Part shown: piece by piece, positions 47,910-59,409 of the stretch
Layout of the letters: every line of letters starts with the position of its first letter
Numbering within the stretch: the stretch's first letter is position 1
NCBI GenBank assembly: GCA_916613615.1
Contig: OU744731.1
Location: 12,530,726-12,594,725 of the forward strand
Source: Steromphala cineraria
Taxonomy: Eukaryota > Mollusca > Gastropoda > Trochida > Trochidae
Direction: 5' to 3'
DNA length: 64,000 bases
The notes under the pieces: model-generated
Told to the model about the DNA's origin: nothing
The model's database searches: none
The model's input: only the letters and a program-made list of their open reading frames with translations
Translations under genes and position numbers: made by a program

Positions 47910-49062
47910 CTGCGGAGGGAAAAAATTTGTGAGTGAGCAAGTAAGATTCAACGAGTTGTCCCTATACAACGGATAAGTTGTCTGACAGGGGTCGAAATTA
48001 GTCCTATTCGGGTACTATCCATTTGGACTAGTGCATTCCTGCGAGCACTAGCCCAAAGATATTCTGACTAGCCAAATACATCAAAATATTCATTTTTTCT
48101 TTAAATTCAACTAGTCCTTCGGACTATCAATCACTGCACTTTACTATCCCAGCGTCTTTTTCACTAGCCATGGGCTACTAGGCTAGTGCTAATTTCGAAC
48201 CCTTCATTGTCATGATAACATAAGCCTAACAAAGTCACCAAAAGTGACTGGTGTCTGGGTATTCCCCCAAAGTAGGCTGTGACCAAAATTGAAGACGATT
48301 GGTCAAACAGTTCATTGGATATCATGTTAAGTAGAATCTGGACGTACCAGATGCCGCTGAATACGATGTCCCCTGTTCCGTGTTGCAGCGGGAAACTATA
48401 AACAATCGTCTTTACAGACTGATTTTTTTCTAAGAGAACCAGCACAGACACATTACAGCTAGTGAAAGTACTTTTCTTAGTGGTCTTTCTATTTATCAAG
48501 TCTATTGGATTATGACATATTGGAGGCTTGGAGACTTATGATATGCACAGGAAGTTGTCAACCATAGGTTTAACAATGCTACATATTTCTTTGCAGCCTT
48601 GTACAAAAATAAAATGTTACTTGTGAGCAAGAGAGTTATTGTTTAACGCCGCTTGTGGAATATTTCAGCCATTAGCGGGGTGACATTACTTGTACTTGTA
48701 CATATTGTAATGAGAATAATAAAGGAATAGAATTCTTAAAGCAACAAGTTGAGGGAACATGAATAGCCTCCAATAACATGAACATATTATGAAATATCAT
48801 GGCAAGATACAGATGTACAACTTCCTCATTGCATTTAGATTAAGTTTGAACAATACAGGATCCGACATCAGGTAAATGAAAGTGACAAGCAGATGATATT
48901 TAGAGAATAACGAGTAATTACAGGATATATGCGCAAGTGCAAATAATGTTCACAGTTGAGAGCCTTATATAATAAATAGCTACTTGTGTATCCTTGCCCG
49001 TATGGGTAATATAAATATAGAAGTACAAGAAACCATGGATAAAAATACACATTGTTGGAAAA

Positions 49063-49236
49063 ATCAAGAAGAGGACTTTTATGGGTGATCAACTTCTTTA
49101 TTGTATAAAGTAAGGATGTTTTGGTATCGCTCCTTACATTTTTAAACTTAAAATCGGTATAAAGGATGATATGAACCCTCCATACTTTCCACAAAAAAGA
49201 AGTTGATCTCCATAAAAATCTTGTTCTTCTTTAATT
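49063..49236. mobile_element. Inverted-repeat element, GATCAACTTCTTT family
   Basis: AAGAAGAGGACTTTTATGGG plus TGATCAACTTCTTTATTG on the left is inverted on the right as AAAGAAGTTGATCTCC and ATAAAAATCTTGTTCTT. A more compact palindromic relative lies at 63497-63590 in MAEA. Confidence 0.6.
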
Positions 49237-51406
49237 TCCTAATGCCTATAAAGATCTTTTCTGCTTTACAGGACATCATACACTGGCAAGACATCTTTGG
49301 AATAAAGGCAGTAAACGACTCACCAGATCGCACAAAAGTGGGTATTTGTTGGGAGTCGTCAGGACTGTGGGTTCCCAACCACACGATCAGAGTATCTGGA
49401 AACTATCATCCTTCAAACTCTGCAAGGAAGGAAACACAAAATGATACTTTCATAAAAATCTTCACACACAGATCACATATCTTTCTCCCTTGACAAATAG
49501 AAAACAAAAACACAAAATGAGACTAAATAGCACACTTTTGTCTTTAGAGTAATCTTTAACCCTTTACAAAATGCAAACAAAAATTTTAAGTTGCTTGCAA
49601 CACCCAAGATATTTTTTTGGGTAAAATGTTGCTCAAATACCACAGCCATTTTCTGGCCCCAATACCAGAGAAAAATTTAAAACCAAAAGCATCTTTTAAT
49701 CATTTTATGTACTTAAGTAATTTTGCCATTAGGAAAGAAATGTTGACATATAAAATTCCATCTGCATAAGGAATCAATTCATCACACCCTCTGATTCTTG
49801 TAATTGTGCAAAAATTTTAAAGTATTATTTCTATGCGAAAGGAATCATATACTGTTTTCTTCCTACATTCTTAACATTCACCAAACATTTTGTCGATAGC
49901 CAACTAGAATAATCACAGGTGCAATGGCCACTGATTTTCATAGGTGAGCACAGGAGGGCGTATTTTATCAATTTTGGGCATTTGGGAACCTTTGTAATTG
50001 TAGAAGTATCGAACTTCAAGGCAGTGTCAAAGAATTATCTATCTACTAATCTTTATCGCTTATTGAATGCTAACTGTCATTGTTGTGTAATGTTCATTGG
50101 TGATAAAGTACTCTAATTAGATAAAATTTAAAGAGTGACAAACAGAGATCAAAAAGACTCAAATAAAAAAATAACCAAAATATATCAAATTAACTTTTCG
50201 ATGAAATAAAGTGTAAATCATGACAAATTGTAGCTAGTTAAATACACCTCAATAGCCATTTAACCTCAAATGTTAGTTATTTGGTATATTTTGTATATTG
50301 ATAAGGGCTAAGGGACACTTGGGTGATATTTCATCTTTGACAGATATTTCAAAGTTTGTCAAGTCTCTCGGACTACCAGTCTTTGCACATCCCCATCCCA
50401 CTTTTTTCCCAATCCAAAGGCCAGCAGATTATACTTATTTTGAACCGTGAATCATCATTAGATTGTAAAACTATTAAATTTAAACAAGCCATCTAATTAA
50501 GAGTATTGATTTGACACTAAACTTTGCAAAAACGCTCAGGAAATCAGTTTTAGTTGCTGAAGCTATCAATAGAATCACAAGAAATCTAGCCACAATTTTC
50601 TTAATCAATTGTCTTCGCAGCTCAATAATTGATAAGATTCACACCAAAAAAAAATCCAATCGAATGCTTTAAACGATATCCTGCAGTCAATTGTAACATG
50701 ACTTCGGTAAATACTCGTTTCTGATTGGTTGATTTGAAGGATTTGCCAGTGTTAAATGGCAATGAACACCTGCAAATTGGCTGAGGCGAATCACCGCGAA
50801 AGGATACATTATTTGGTCCACCTCAACAATAAAATGTTCTGATTCTCCCAATATTTGTGACCGATTTACATTTTACTGTTGTTGCTGTCATTTTCTAACT
50901 TGCGCATTCCCGTAGATGCCAAAAACCCTTTTCTATTTGCTTTAGTTTTATGTAACCTAACTTTCTTAATTGGCTAAGTTTCTCCTAATTTGCCGCCTTG
51001 AGCCATGCGGCCGGTTTCTTTCGAATGCCGTTCCCATGGCACAACGTCACAAAGGCCAACGGTTATGACGTCATAATGATCGCGACACCGTCACAATGGT
51101 CTGGGCGAGTTTAAGATATTTGTTCAGTCGGGTTTGTTCCTGTTGGTTAAAGAATTTTATAACTGTTTTCTCTCTCGTAAATTTCACAGTGAAAACTATA
51201 AGATCTCATCGTTATGAGTGCAACTGGTTTGCAATATTAGAACACTATTGTAATGTCTATAACACTGGGAATTCCTTCTTTTTTATAATTGCGAACACCT
51301 ATAGCAATAATGGATCAGTTGTTATATCCTTTCAACTCAGAGTTCCCTACGCAAAAATAGAGTTCGCTCTTAAAATGCTTATAAACAACGGTCATGTTAC
51401 AATATC

Positions 51407-51567
51407 GATAAATAGTTGCGTTTGTAAAATTTCCGGGATTCATTGTTATTCAACACCCACAAATTTAAGCGTTTAAAACCTCCAGCTAACGCCGTCGGTT
51501 TTAAACTAAATTTGCGGGTGTTGAATAACAATGAATCCCGGAAATTTTACAAACGCAACTATTTATC
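51407..51567. repeat. 161-bp foldback (palindromic) element
   Basis: Two arms of about 62 bp are nearly perfect inverses. The left begins GATAAATAGTTGCGTTTGTA and the right ends TACAAACGCAACTATTTATC. The centre is itself palindromic (GTTTAAAACC against GGTTTTAAAC). The young, nearly identical arms suggest a recently moved MITE or a stable hairpin. No duplication of the flanks is obvious. Confidence 0.75.
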
Positions 51568-52939
51568 TTCTAAATGTTAACTGCTTAGTTTCAATAGTTT
51601 GACAAGCTAGTAAAATGTCTTCACTAATATTCTCATGGACTAATTTAATTTTAGACATGATCGTATTGATGTTTTGGACAGCTGGTATGCTTTTGGACAA
51701 TTCTTAATAGAAATGCACAAGTCCCTATGACTAGTGGTAAGCCATGTGAGATTTGTTGACGCCATGTAAATTCTTGAGGTGTAACAATACGGCGATACAA
51801 TATCGTATTTCAATACATTGGTTCACTATATATCGTATTGTTTAAAGAATGCATATTGTGGTGCATGACATATTAATGATTACTCAATGTAGATGATGAA
51901 AACTCTAATAAATACACATAGAAAATCAGTGCTGTATGTAACAGTAACAGGTAACAGGTGTTTTCCCAAGGTTTGAAGTTTAAGGTTAGTTTCCATGGAT
52001 GCTCTGGTTAAGCTCATATATGCAAAGGTCAAGCATTAATTGTATTGCATATTGAGATCAATGGAAGACAAGTGCTATATCAACACTTATCATCTCAATT
52101 TCACAGTCAACTAACAGTGCAGTTACCTTTTTAAGCATGGGGATTGCATTCTTAAAATGTATTGATATAAGATTAATGCTGATCTTTGTGTTCCAACTAT
52201 TTGATTGTGAACCTTAAGATATCTATTCGATTTTAGGTACACTTAACATAAATTGGATCATCAAAACAGAAGCATTAAATAATTTCAAAATTTATCACTA
52301 ATAATCATTATATGAAATAATAAATCAATTATTCCACTACAAATAAATTTTCAATTGCATAATTGATTAAAAGATAAAATGTATGAGAGGCTATGATTGA
52401 AAACAACATTTTCAAAGCAGAAGCAATAACCCTTTCAACCTCAATAATCTTAAAAACATTAAACTACAACTCCCCTTTTCACCAAAATCAGTGTCAAATA
52501 TCCTTTAAATATAAACACACATCATGGATACAATTTTGAATAATTACCAGCCTAAACTGACAGATTTAACATACAGAATCATCCTATTACAGCTTAACAA
52601 TCCTTTTGCCTCTCGCACTCAGCTAGCTGAATAAAGATGTCGACGTAATCTCTCAATGACTGCTGACACCGTCAGTCACCGGGAATATCAATTGATAAAG
52701 AGAATTTGTAAACACTGAACAGAGATAGCGTTAGCAGATCAATAACCAGATGCAGACATGTTTCGCTTACAGAACAACCCAAGGCCGAGATGAACTAATG
52801 ATTCACTTTGATATCCGATTCAATGCCCACACACACTAGACGTATTCAACATGTGAAACAATGCAATGACTGCTTATTCATTTTTACGGTTACCTGTCAT
52901 TTCAAAATATTCTGACTTTGACTGACGGTGTTACTTCTA

Positions 52940-53075
52940 GACGATCAGCTGAGGGGGGTCATTTCCTCTTTTTTTAAGCAGATGGGCCCCCTTACAATGT
53001 AAAGGTATCATACATCCCATAATTAAACCAAAAGGACGGGTAAATGTCCCCAGCGCCCCCTCCAGGAACAAAATA
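52940..53075. repeat. Dispersed about 160-bp repeat, copy 3
   Basis: It starts near CAGCTGAGGGGGGTCATTTC and ends CCCCCTCCAGGAACAAAATA, matching the copies at 43690 and 44735 with internal deletions. Confidence 0.5.
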
Positions 53076-54247
53076 ATGATTGAAGTAGAATTAAATGTCT
53101 ATAATGGCAGAAGAGAATAGACCTAGCTGACAGTGATTATTTTAGGTATCTGAAAAAGTACTTACCGATTCATCAAATTAAAATTAAGGATCAATATCTT
53201 TTTATACCAAGGTTTCGCTAGCAGAAATCCCAAGGCCAGTTAGAAACTGCTTCCCAATTTCAGATATTGTAATGACAAAAAGCTTTAATTCACCCGATAC
53301 TTTTATGCTACAGCTACTGTTGAAATGAGTTTTTTCAAGTGTGGTACACAGAGGATTAAGACTTATAACAGTTGTATATGATGCGAATGCTTTTTTAACA
53401 GATAATCTAAAAGCCAAACATATATTACGATACAAACAGTGAAAGTGAGATCTGGATTAAGTGTAAATTAACTTACTACGTCAGCGATAGGTTTAATGAG
53501 AGTTGATAGAGGCTATGTAGTATGTACTTATGAAATTGTTTCAAATTATGCCAAGGATTTTCTAACATCCAATCCAAAAGCTAACATAAATTGTGATGAA
53601 TATTGAAATATTTTGACACAAATGTTAATTCACCTACAAAATCAATATGTTAATATCGTCATTACGTCAATGTTGATAAGGTGTATTGCAAGTGATGTGC
53701 ACAGACTTGTAACTCATGACGATTTTATTCAAATGCCAAGGTTTTCTTACAGATTACGCAAAAACCAGAAGCATAAATTGTGGGCAATCGGCGAGTTGAG
53801 GCAAGTGTTAATTCCCCTACGAAATCAATATATATATGGTCAATGATACAGGTGTTTTAGCAGGTGTTGCTAGGAAACAGGCCGTTGATTCAGATTTTTT
53901 ACATATCACGTAGAGTTTCTCAAAACCTACGTCAGTCCTTAAGTACTTGTCTTTGAAACAGTCATAAACAAACTAATGTGTTTATAGTTTATGTGATACT
54001 TAGATACGATAGCTTACATCTATTGGAATTCTAAAGGTCATTTGATATCAGATTATACAAAGATAATCAGATAAAATGTAGCTGTGGAAGGTAAAGGGAA
54101 GATAAATACAAAAGGCTTGCTGATCTAGCCTGGTGAAGCAAGTGTGAACCCCTTGATGGGATCTTGTCCAAAAAATATACCAGAGAATTAGTATGATAGC
54201 GCTAAGCAGATTCTGATAGTGAACAAAATACATCAATTCATTATAAT

Positions 54248-54425
54248 ATTTGCAGGGATTGGGAAAGACATCTTTGACAATGGGCCATTTTTAAGGTTTT
54301 TTGTAAATTACTGAATTTCAAGTGGGTCATTTCCCATTAGATCAATAGTAAACTTCATAATTTTAATGGAACATTTTTTCATCCAATGTGCAAAATGGCC
54401 CATGGCCCCTGCCTTTCCCAATCAC
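54248..54425. mobile_element. hAT-like MITE, CAGGGATTGGG family, copy 1
   Basis: The left end CAGGGATTGGGAAAG and right end CTTTCCCAATCACTG are inverted. Inside them GGGCCATTTT pairs with AAAATGGCCC. Relatives lie at about 55565-55715 (opposite orientation) and 56286-56475. Flanking 8-bp duplications are not convincing. Confidence 0.6.
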
Positions 54426-56285
54426 TGATTTAGTAAAGGTGCTCTGGATTATGAATATAAATTATACCAATATTAAGACTTAAATGACAGTGCCAAGAAG
54501 ATTCTAATAATGAACAAATCAAGCATTATGATATTTAGTATCACAATGAAATTATTCAAGAGCAAAGCAGACATGGGTTTTACTGGAAATAGAGGATGCC
54601 CTGCTTGTACATCCAGATAATTTTCTGATGTTCGACAATTCTCAATATATAATTGAATAACTAAGCTAAATTAAGCAAATCATTTACTGATCTGATTATT
54701 TATCAAGATTTATCAAAACATATTTTCTAATAACTAAATTACACAATTAATGACATTTCCTTAAAATTATATACTTCCTTAAAATAAAATTGAAAACTGA
54801 TCTCATTGAATCTTGTTGATTTCCTTTGTTGAAATTTGATATTTTTTATTACGTAAATACATTATCATAAAAGGTTGATAAATATTAAATGAACAATGGG
54901 TTTTAGTTGGAACAGAAAACAGATACAGTGAGACACTGCAAAGAATAAAACATTTGTGTCTGCAGATTAAGTCTGATAAAGTACTTAATTACTGAGAGTA
55001 AAGCTTTAATAGTCCCTTACTTCAGGATCCAACTCCATAACTGATGTTTTGCTTTCAATAATTAATAAACCAAATTTATCTAGTTATAAATTACAACAAC
55101 TTCAACTTGAAATTGTGGATGCTTGAGACTAGCTTGGAGCGAGCATCATGTTCAATATTACCATTTTCTCAATATTTTGAACTAATTATCATTATCGTAA
55201 ATAATTAGGACATTTTCCCCTTTTATTCTGAGCTCTTGAATTCAATATCATGTTCTTTCCTTGCAATAGATTTTTGAGGTTTAAAAACACCTAATTTCAA
55301 ACGCTCATACATGCATGTTTTTATTATTATCAATTGTTCTAATTTACTGCACACAAAATATTATTTAAGCTGCTAAAGCAACATGAAAATTTTGACCATT
55401 GTTTTATTTGCATGTATATATATATATACAAAAGGATTGTTGTGATTAAGTAATGTGATCAATGATGTGATCCAAGTTTATTAGTCCTACAAAATTATCT
55501 GCCTACAGCATTTCTTCACTTATGGCTAATTGGCTATCGAGAACGGTAAACATACATTGCTGAAAATGGAGTGGGAAAGGCAAGGACAGTTTTGCCCAAT
55601 CATGAAAAAATGTCCCAACAAAGTTTTTATTGATATAAGGGCACATGCCTAATTATGATTGCATAAAAGTCTAAAATGGCCCATTCTCGAAGACGTCTCT
55701 CCAAATCTCTGCTGAAAAGTATTCTTATTGCTTACTTTTGTACGAGGAGCATAACCAAAATCAATTTACAGTAGAGATGGTCTATTCATAATAAATTGCT
55801 GCAAAATTAAATGGGTTTTTTCAGATTAATCATTTTAATTAGTCACTGAACTACTTTGGCAAATTTTTAGTAACGTTAATAATAATCGAATTACAGCAGA
55901 CCCAATGAAAACAATGTACGAGCCTTGAACTTAGAACAATATGTAGTCCCAGGACCGATCTACACACCACCAGTCTACAGACAGAGCTGCAAGCTTCTCA
56001 ATGGCTCAGGGTGACATGATGTGTTTGTTTTCATATCTGCAAGCCTTCCAAAACAGAATCAATATCTAGCTTCGGCTTCTGTCTATTGTGTGAATGTCAC
56101 TGCCTCTTTATCCAACGGTAACTACAGACTCATCTGCTGCCCGACAAATTGGTGCATTAATGCAGACTTTGATGCAACAGGTTGGGTGCATGTGTACTTA
56201 CACTGAAGCAGGAAGATTTTTTTAATTTATCATGTACATAGATTGACCTTACACCTGTCGTATCTGTCAAGGAAAATCTGTTTTT

Positions 56286-56475
56286 TGTTAGGATTGCAGA
56301 GAAATTGGAAAGTCATCTTGACAATGGGCCATTTTCGGGGCCTTTAGTAATTTCTTTGTATTTTAAATGGGTCATTGCCCTTATGTCATTAGTTAACTTC
56401 AAAATTTAAATCTGTCATTTTTTCATTCAACGGCAAAATGGCCAATGGCCACTGCCGTTACCAATCCCTGGGGAT
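56286..56475. mobile_element. hAT-like MITE, CAGGGATTGGG family, copy 2
   Basis: The left end CAGAGAAATTGGAAAGTCAT and right end CCAATCCCTG share the AATGGGCCATTTTCGGGGCC interior with copy 1. The flanks AGGATTG and GGGATTG are similar and may be the remains of a target duplication. Confidence 0.55.
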
Positions 56476-58427
56476 TGCAACAAATGTCTGTCTGATTTGA
56501 AGTTTCGAGGATTGATTTGATTCGAAATTGAAAGAATTCGTTATTCCTGACAGTTTGTTTTGATAATAAAAAAAGCATACTATCAAAAATAGACTTAATT
56601 GTTTCATTTTATTCACATGGCACATTGACTTTGTCCTGCAAAGGATTACGATCCCTAGGTAAAATGATGTGCTATCAGTCTACAACATGCTGAAATAAAT
56701 ACTGTACTGTCAAGATAAGTTGAGTGTAGATGCCTTAAATATAAAGTTTACAATGCGTAACTTATATCTCAATACATAAAAGGTTAATGAATTAGACATG
56801 ATCAATGAAATCTAGCCTCCATGTTTCCAGAATGTTAATGGAGTCAAATTGTAAGATAGGCAAGTATTGACAGGAACTAATTGAAACACCTACAGAAGTA
56901 TGCATTTCATAAATACAGGGAAATTAGGCATTAGTGAACAAAAAACATGCTGCTTGATTTACAATATTTTTTTAAACACACAAACAAAATTTATACATTA
57001 TCTGTATCAATATAATCACATGTGACTCAAAGACTATACTTAAGTTCATAAAAAAATAGTTCCATACTATTACATTTTTTAATCCAAAATTCTCACTGAA
57101 GACAAGTAAAAGTATTTATTGTATAATTTTGGGAAACATCATAATTTCTAAGTTCTTTTGAAGTAACACTAAAGACAGCTTGTGCAAAAAGTATGCCCAT
57201 TTAAGTTTTGAATTTACAATGTATAAATCTTGTATTACATTATCAAATCCTATTATAGAGACAATACCACACTTAGACTATAATACATGTAGTTTGTCTT
57301 TGCTTTGTGACAATATTACACTAATAATGGTTGGAAATGTAAAAACTAGGCTAAAATAAGTATTACTGCATTATCAACATCCGACTTTTCGTTTACCATT
57401 CTCCCACACCAAAGCAACCAATTTGAAAGAACACATGCTGTCTTAAACCAATTTGCATGGGGTTTTCTTTGGTAAAAAGTAACAGGTCTTGTTTTTAACT
57501 CTTGGTTTGTAAAATTTGATTGGGCATATTTAACAAATTCTTACTAATATCTCAATGAACAAGATAATTTTTTCATGTCTTTATCTTTGAACAGATTGTT
57601 AAAACTTGTATTCAGTCATCGACTTCCAATCCTTTGCGGTTGAAGTGTGACAAGAGTTCAGTACTTAATAACTACATATCATGCATGGCTCCACATGTGT
57701 TGACAGCTCATTAAAAATTCAGTCATGATTCACTGTTGATCTTAAAATAGCTACATCCATGAAAAAGAAAGGAAAAAATCTTATGAAAATCAATATGCTA
57801 TCAATTATTTTGTTAGCATATTGTGTTTTATCCATTAAATTTCCATTAAAGATTAATTGATAATCTAATTATGAATCTGACTGAGGTGCAAATCTCTCAA
57901 CATCACACAATTTCAGTTTATCATTTAAAGAAAATAGAGTTTAATTCTATCCAATTGTCCCTTCAAAATCAATGACTGGCTTTTAAAAATAAACATTGAC
58001 TGCAAATGTATGTTACCGAGTGATAAAAATCATGAGAGTTGAGGGTTGATGCAAATGACACTAAAATCCAAAAACGTAAATTCAGGACAAAATTTGGTGG
58101 AATTGAAATTCATCCTCTTCATATAATGAACATCTTTTAATAAAAAATATTTGATAACAAACACATAAAAAAAAAGAATAAGAGAACAGAATTAAATGCA
58201 AAATTTAATACAAATTGGAAAATTAATACCGTTAGCCTTTAATGTTAAAATCTGTTGACATAATTTCATTTACCCATTACACTGAGGCACTATCATAAAC
58301 AAACTGAATGTGACCTACTTATGGTGACTATATGACATAACATAGTCTGAACTTTCAACAAAGTAAATAATATTCAGAACAAGTATTATCCAGAGAAATA
58401 AAATCGTGATGTAAAAGGGAATGTCCT

Positions 58428-58740
58428 CTAACACATTATTTGACACACGACGCAAAACAAAGGGAGGAAGTGCAGTCCATCACCTAACCACCGAGCAATC
58501 GACACCCCTTCGCTGGGGGTCATTTGCATAAAATGCACCGACATGAATGTCCCATGGTGCAGTCGACTAACAGCCGAAACTATCGGATATTTTTCATACA
58601 CACGCTTGTCAGCTTTGCGCCACATCTCGACAGATGGAAGAATCACGACAGACTCCTTCAACAAACATTGTGAAATCAATAATCGTCTATTGCCGACAGA
58701 AATTTGCACCCAAGCGTACAAATCATAAACGGACTTCGAG
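58428..58740. other. Unassigned higher-complexity block in CtBP intron 1
   Basis: This block is less AT-rich than its surroundings and has long open frames on both strands, but neither translation resembles a known family. It contains an octamer-like ATTTGCAT and, on the minus strand, CTCGGTGGTTAGGTGATGG, which is weakly tRNA/SINE-like. It could be a regulatory element, a repeat, or an alternative 5' exon. Confidence 0.3.
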
Positions 58741-58941
58741 GGCCCATGCTCCCGACAAACGATATGACCTAATTTTCTGCCAACTTGGCTGTTTCTAAAT
58801 TGAAAAGTTATAAGTAAATGTACGCCATATTTCCTGCCATTACGATCGATTGAATGGCTTGATCAATTCACCTATTGCCCTATTTTCTCACAAAACTGCA
58901 ACATAATGTACACTGGGTCAACGCGACTTGACTAAACTCAC

Positions 58942-59250
58942 CTTGCGTATCAAGACAAAGACTAGCTGTGTCCGCCACAGGCTTGGCCCGTCCTATGAAC
59001 ACGATTGAATCCTTTTATGCGATATCCACGGCCACCTTCTTGGTAAACCGGGTAGATTTAAGGATTAACAGAATTCAATTTTCCCAGTAGCTGTAATTAT
59101 TAAAGTCAATTTATGCAACGACAAGGCTTTCTTCTCGAGTGTTGAAAAACTTTCAGTGGTCAGTAGTCCTGCCGCTAAATGGCGCGTGCTCTCGCCGAAC
59201 TCTCGCATCAGCAGCTTCTCCGGCGCGAGACTTCACTCTTCGGGAGATTC
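58942..59250 (-). other. CtBP: Probable distal 5' UTR exon and promoter of CtBP
   Basis: On the minus strand a strong donor, ATACGCAAG|gtgagt, lies at 58941/58942, upstream of the acceptor that opens the first coding exon. The exon start is not visible but is probably in the GC-richer stretch near 59160-59250. Confidence 0.5.
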
Positions 59251-59409
59251 CGTAACCTTTCGTTTGTTATTTCTTTCAATTCTCTAACATTGTTTTGGAT
59301 TTGCAGATCACTTGAGTGACAAACGCGGCAAATCAATAATGATCATGTTATTTTAAAAATTAATAATTGCACACAAAAATAATTAATTTCATTTCCGGGT
59401 CAAACAATC
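59150..59409. promoter_or_regulatory. Candidate bidirectional promoter, CtBP and MAEA
   Basis: The 5' UTR of CtBP (minus) and the start codon of MAEA (plus, 59410) are about 470 bp apart at most. The interval around 59160-59250 is locally GC- and CpG-rich in an AT-rich region and carries repeated CTCGC-type motifs (GCTCTCGCCGAACTCTCGC, CGGCGCGAGAC). No TATA box is evident. This is an inference from position and composition. Confidence 0.45.

Larger units (their letters stand above)
47910..58941 (-). other. CtBP: Long first intron of CtBP
   Basis: About 11 kb without convincing coding sequence. It holds dispersed repeats: a conserved motif near 48640, palindromic elements at 49063-49236 and 51407-51567, a third 160-bp repeat at 52940-53075, and hAT-like CAGGGATTGGG elements near 54250, 55570 and 56290. 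A higher-complexity block at 58428-58740 has no assigned function. The rest is AT-rich and unremarkable. Confidence 0.5.

Noticed and set aside
48000..48205. Possible MITE with GGGTCGAAATTAG ends
   Set aside because: The inverted ends look real, but no target duplication could be found and the interior is unstructured; not confident enough to list.
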